A stretch of 6,010 nucleotides of DNA, from NCBI GenBank assembly GCA_019310865.1, contig JAFDDL010000248.1:1-6010 (forward strand), read 5' to 3'. The notes beneath the pieces were generated by a model that was given only the letters and a program-made list of their open reading frames with translations, made no database searches and was not told the origin of the DNA. The DNA is from Deltaproteobacteria bacterium. GTDB lineage: Bacteria; Desulfobacterota; Desulfobacteria; Desulfobacterales; JAFDDL01. This document shows, piece after piece, positions 5,923-6,010 of this stretch (positions are counted from its first letter, which is position 1; each line of letters opens with the position of its first letter). The translations under genes and the position numbers were made by a program.

Positions 5923-6010
5923 ATGTGCATACGGGTGATCGGTGGCGAGCTTCGGGGGAAAAAGCTTTTTTCGGTTAAAGGTGTTCAGACTCGGCCAACG
6001 TCTGGTCGGG
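5923..6010 (+). CDS. rsmD: 16S rRNA (guanine966-N2)-methyltransferase RsmD, N-terminal fragment
   Basis: The reading frame from ATG 5923 gives 29 codons plus one base to the right edge: MCIRVIGGELRGKKLFSVKG, then VQTRPTSGR. The RVIGG-x-x-RG-KKL and TRPTS-x-R blocks are the recognisable start of RsmD, which methylates G966 of 16S rRNA. The family is about 180-200 residues, so only the N-terminus is present and the SAM-binding motifs lie outside. An in-frame ATG at 5908 (adding MKQRP) is an alternative start only 10 nt after the ntrX stop. AGAGG (5915-5919) is 3 nt from ATG 5923, a short spacing. The gene follows ntrX closely and may be co-transcribed with it. Identification rests on about 25 residues. 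Confidence 0.8.
   Translation, partial: MCIRVIGGELRGKKLFSVKGVQTRPTSGR

Noticed and set aside
1..6010. CRISPR arrays, transposons, tRNA/rRNA genes, toxin-antitoxin or defence genes
   Set aside because: No regularly spaced repeats, transposase-like protein, cloverleaf or characteristic protein family is visible; nearly all sequence is accounted for by conserved housekeeping and regulatory genes.

Overview
The window looks like core chromosome of a Gram-negative bacterium, most likely a Desulfobacterota/deltaproteobacterial sulfate-reducer-like lineage. This rests on an LpxC gene (lipid A, so an outer membrane is expected), a DUF4390 - NtrY - NtrX gene order that I associate with that group, and the flavour of the proteins. 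No 16S gene or other decisive taxonomic marker is present, so the assignment is inference. Base composition appears moderate and even, with no visible sign of a foreign segment.

Layout: (1) positions 1-384, minus strand, carry the N-terminal 128 codons of a YifB/ComM-type AAA+ protein that runs off the left edge. (2) 385-570 is a divergent intergenic region with a perfect 14-bp inverted repeat (407-420 / 447-460), a TATAAT box in its spacer, a candidate sigma-70 promoter for lpxC and a run of nine T. (3) 571-1479, plus strand, is a complete lpxC. (4) 1480-1635 is a non-coding gap with small repeats and no convincing terminator. (5) 1636-5897 is a tight plus-strand cluster: a secreted DUF4390 protein, an NtrY-type membrane sensor kinase and an NtrX-type response regulator. 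(6) From about 5908/5923 to the right edge is the start of rsmD (16S rRNA guanine-N2 methyltransferase).

How the genes may work together: NtrY senses something through its periplasmic region and phosphorylates NtrX at Asp53. The exported DUF4390 protein encoded directly upstream is a candidate accessory factor. LpxC, just before the cluster, commits precursors to lipid A, so the neighbourhood has an envelope flavour, but no direct regulatory link can be seen. The most notable point is that NtrX has an otherwise intact AAA+ core but reads GTLSDT where sigma-54 activators carry GAFTGA, which suggests it does not act as a conventional sigma-54 activator.

I found no CRISPR array, transposase, tRNA, rRNA, phage gene or defence system. 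The window is mostly ordinary conserved genes; the points worth follow-up are the NtrX loop, the large inverted repeat between yifB and lpxC, and the hairpin at the DUF4390/ntrY junction.
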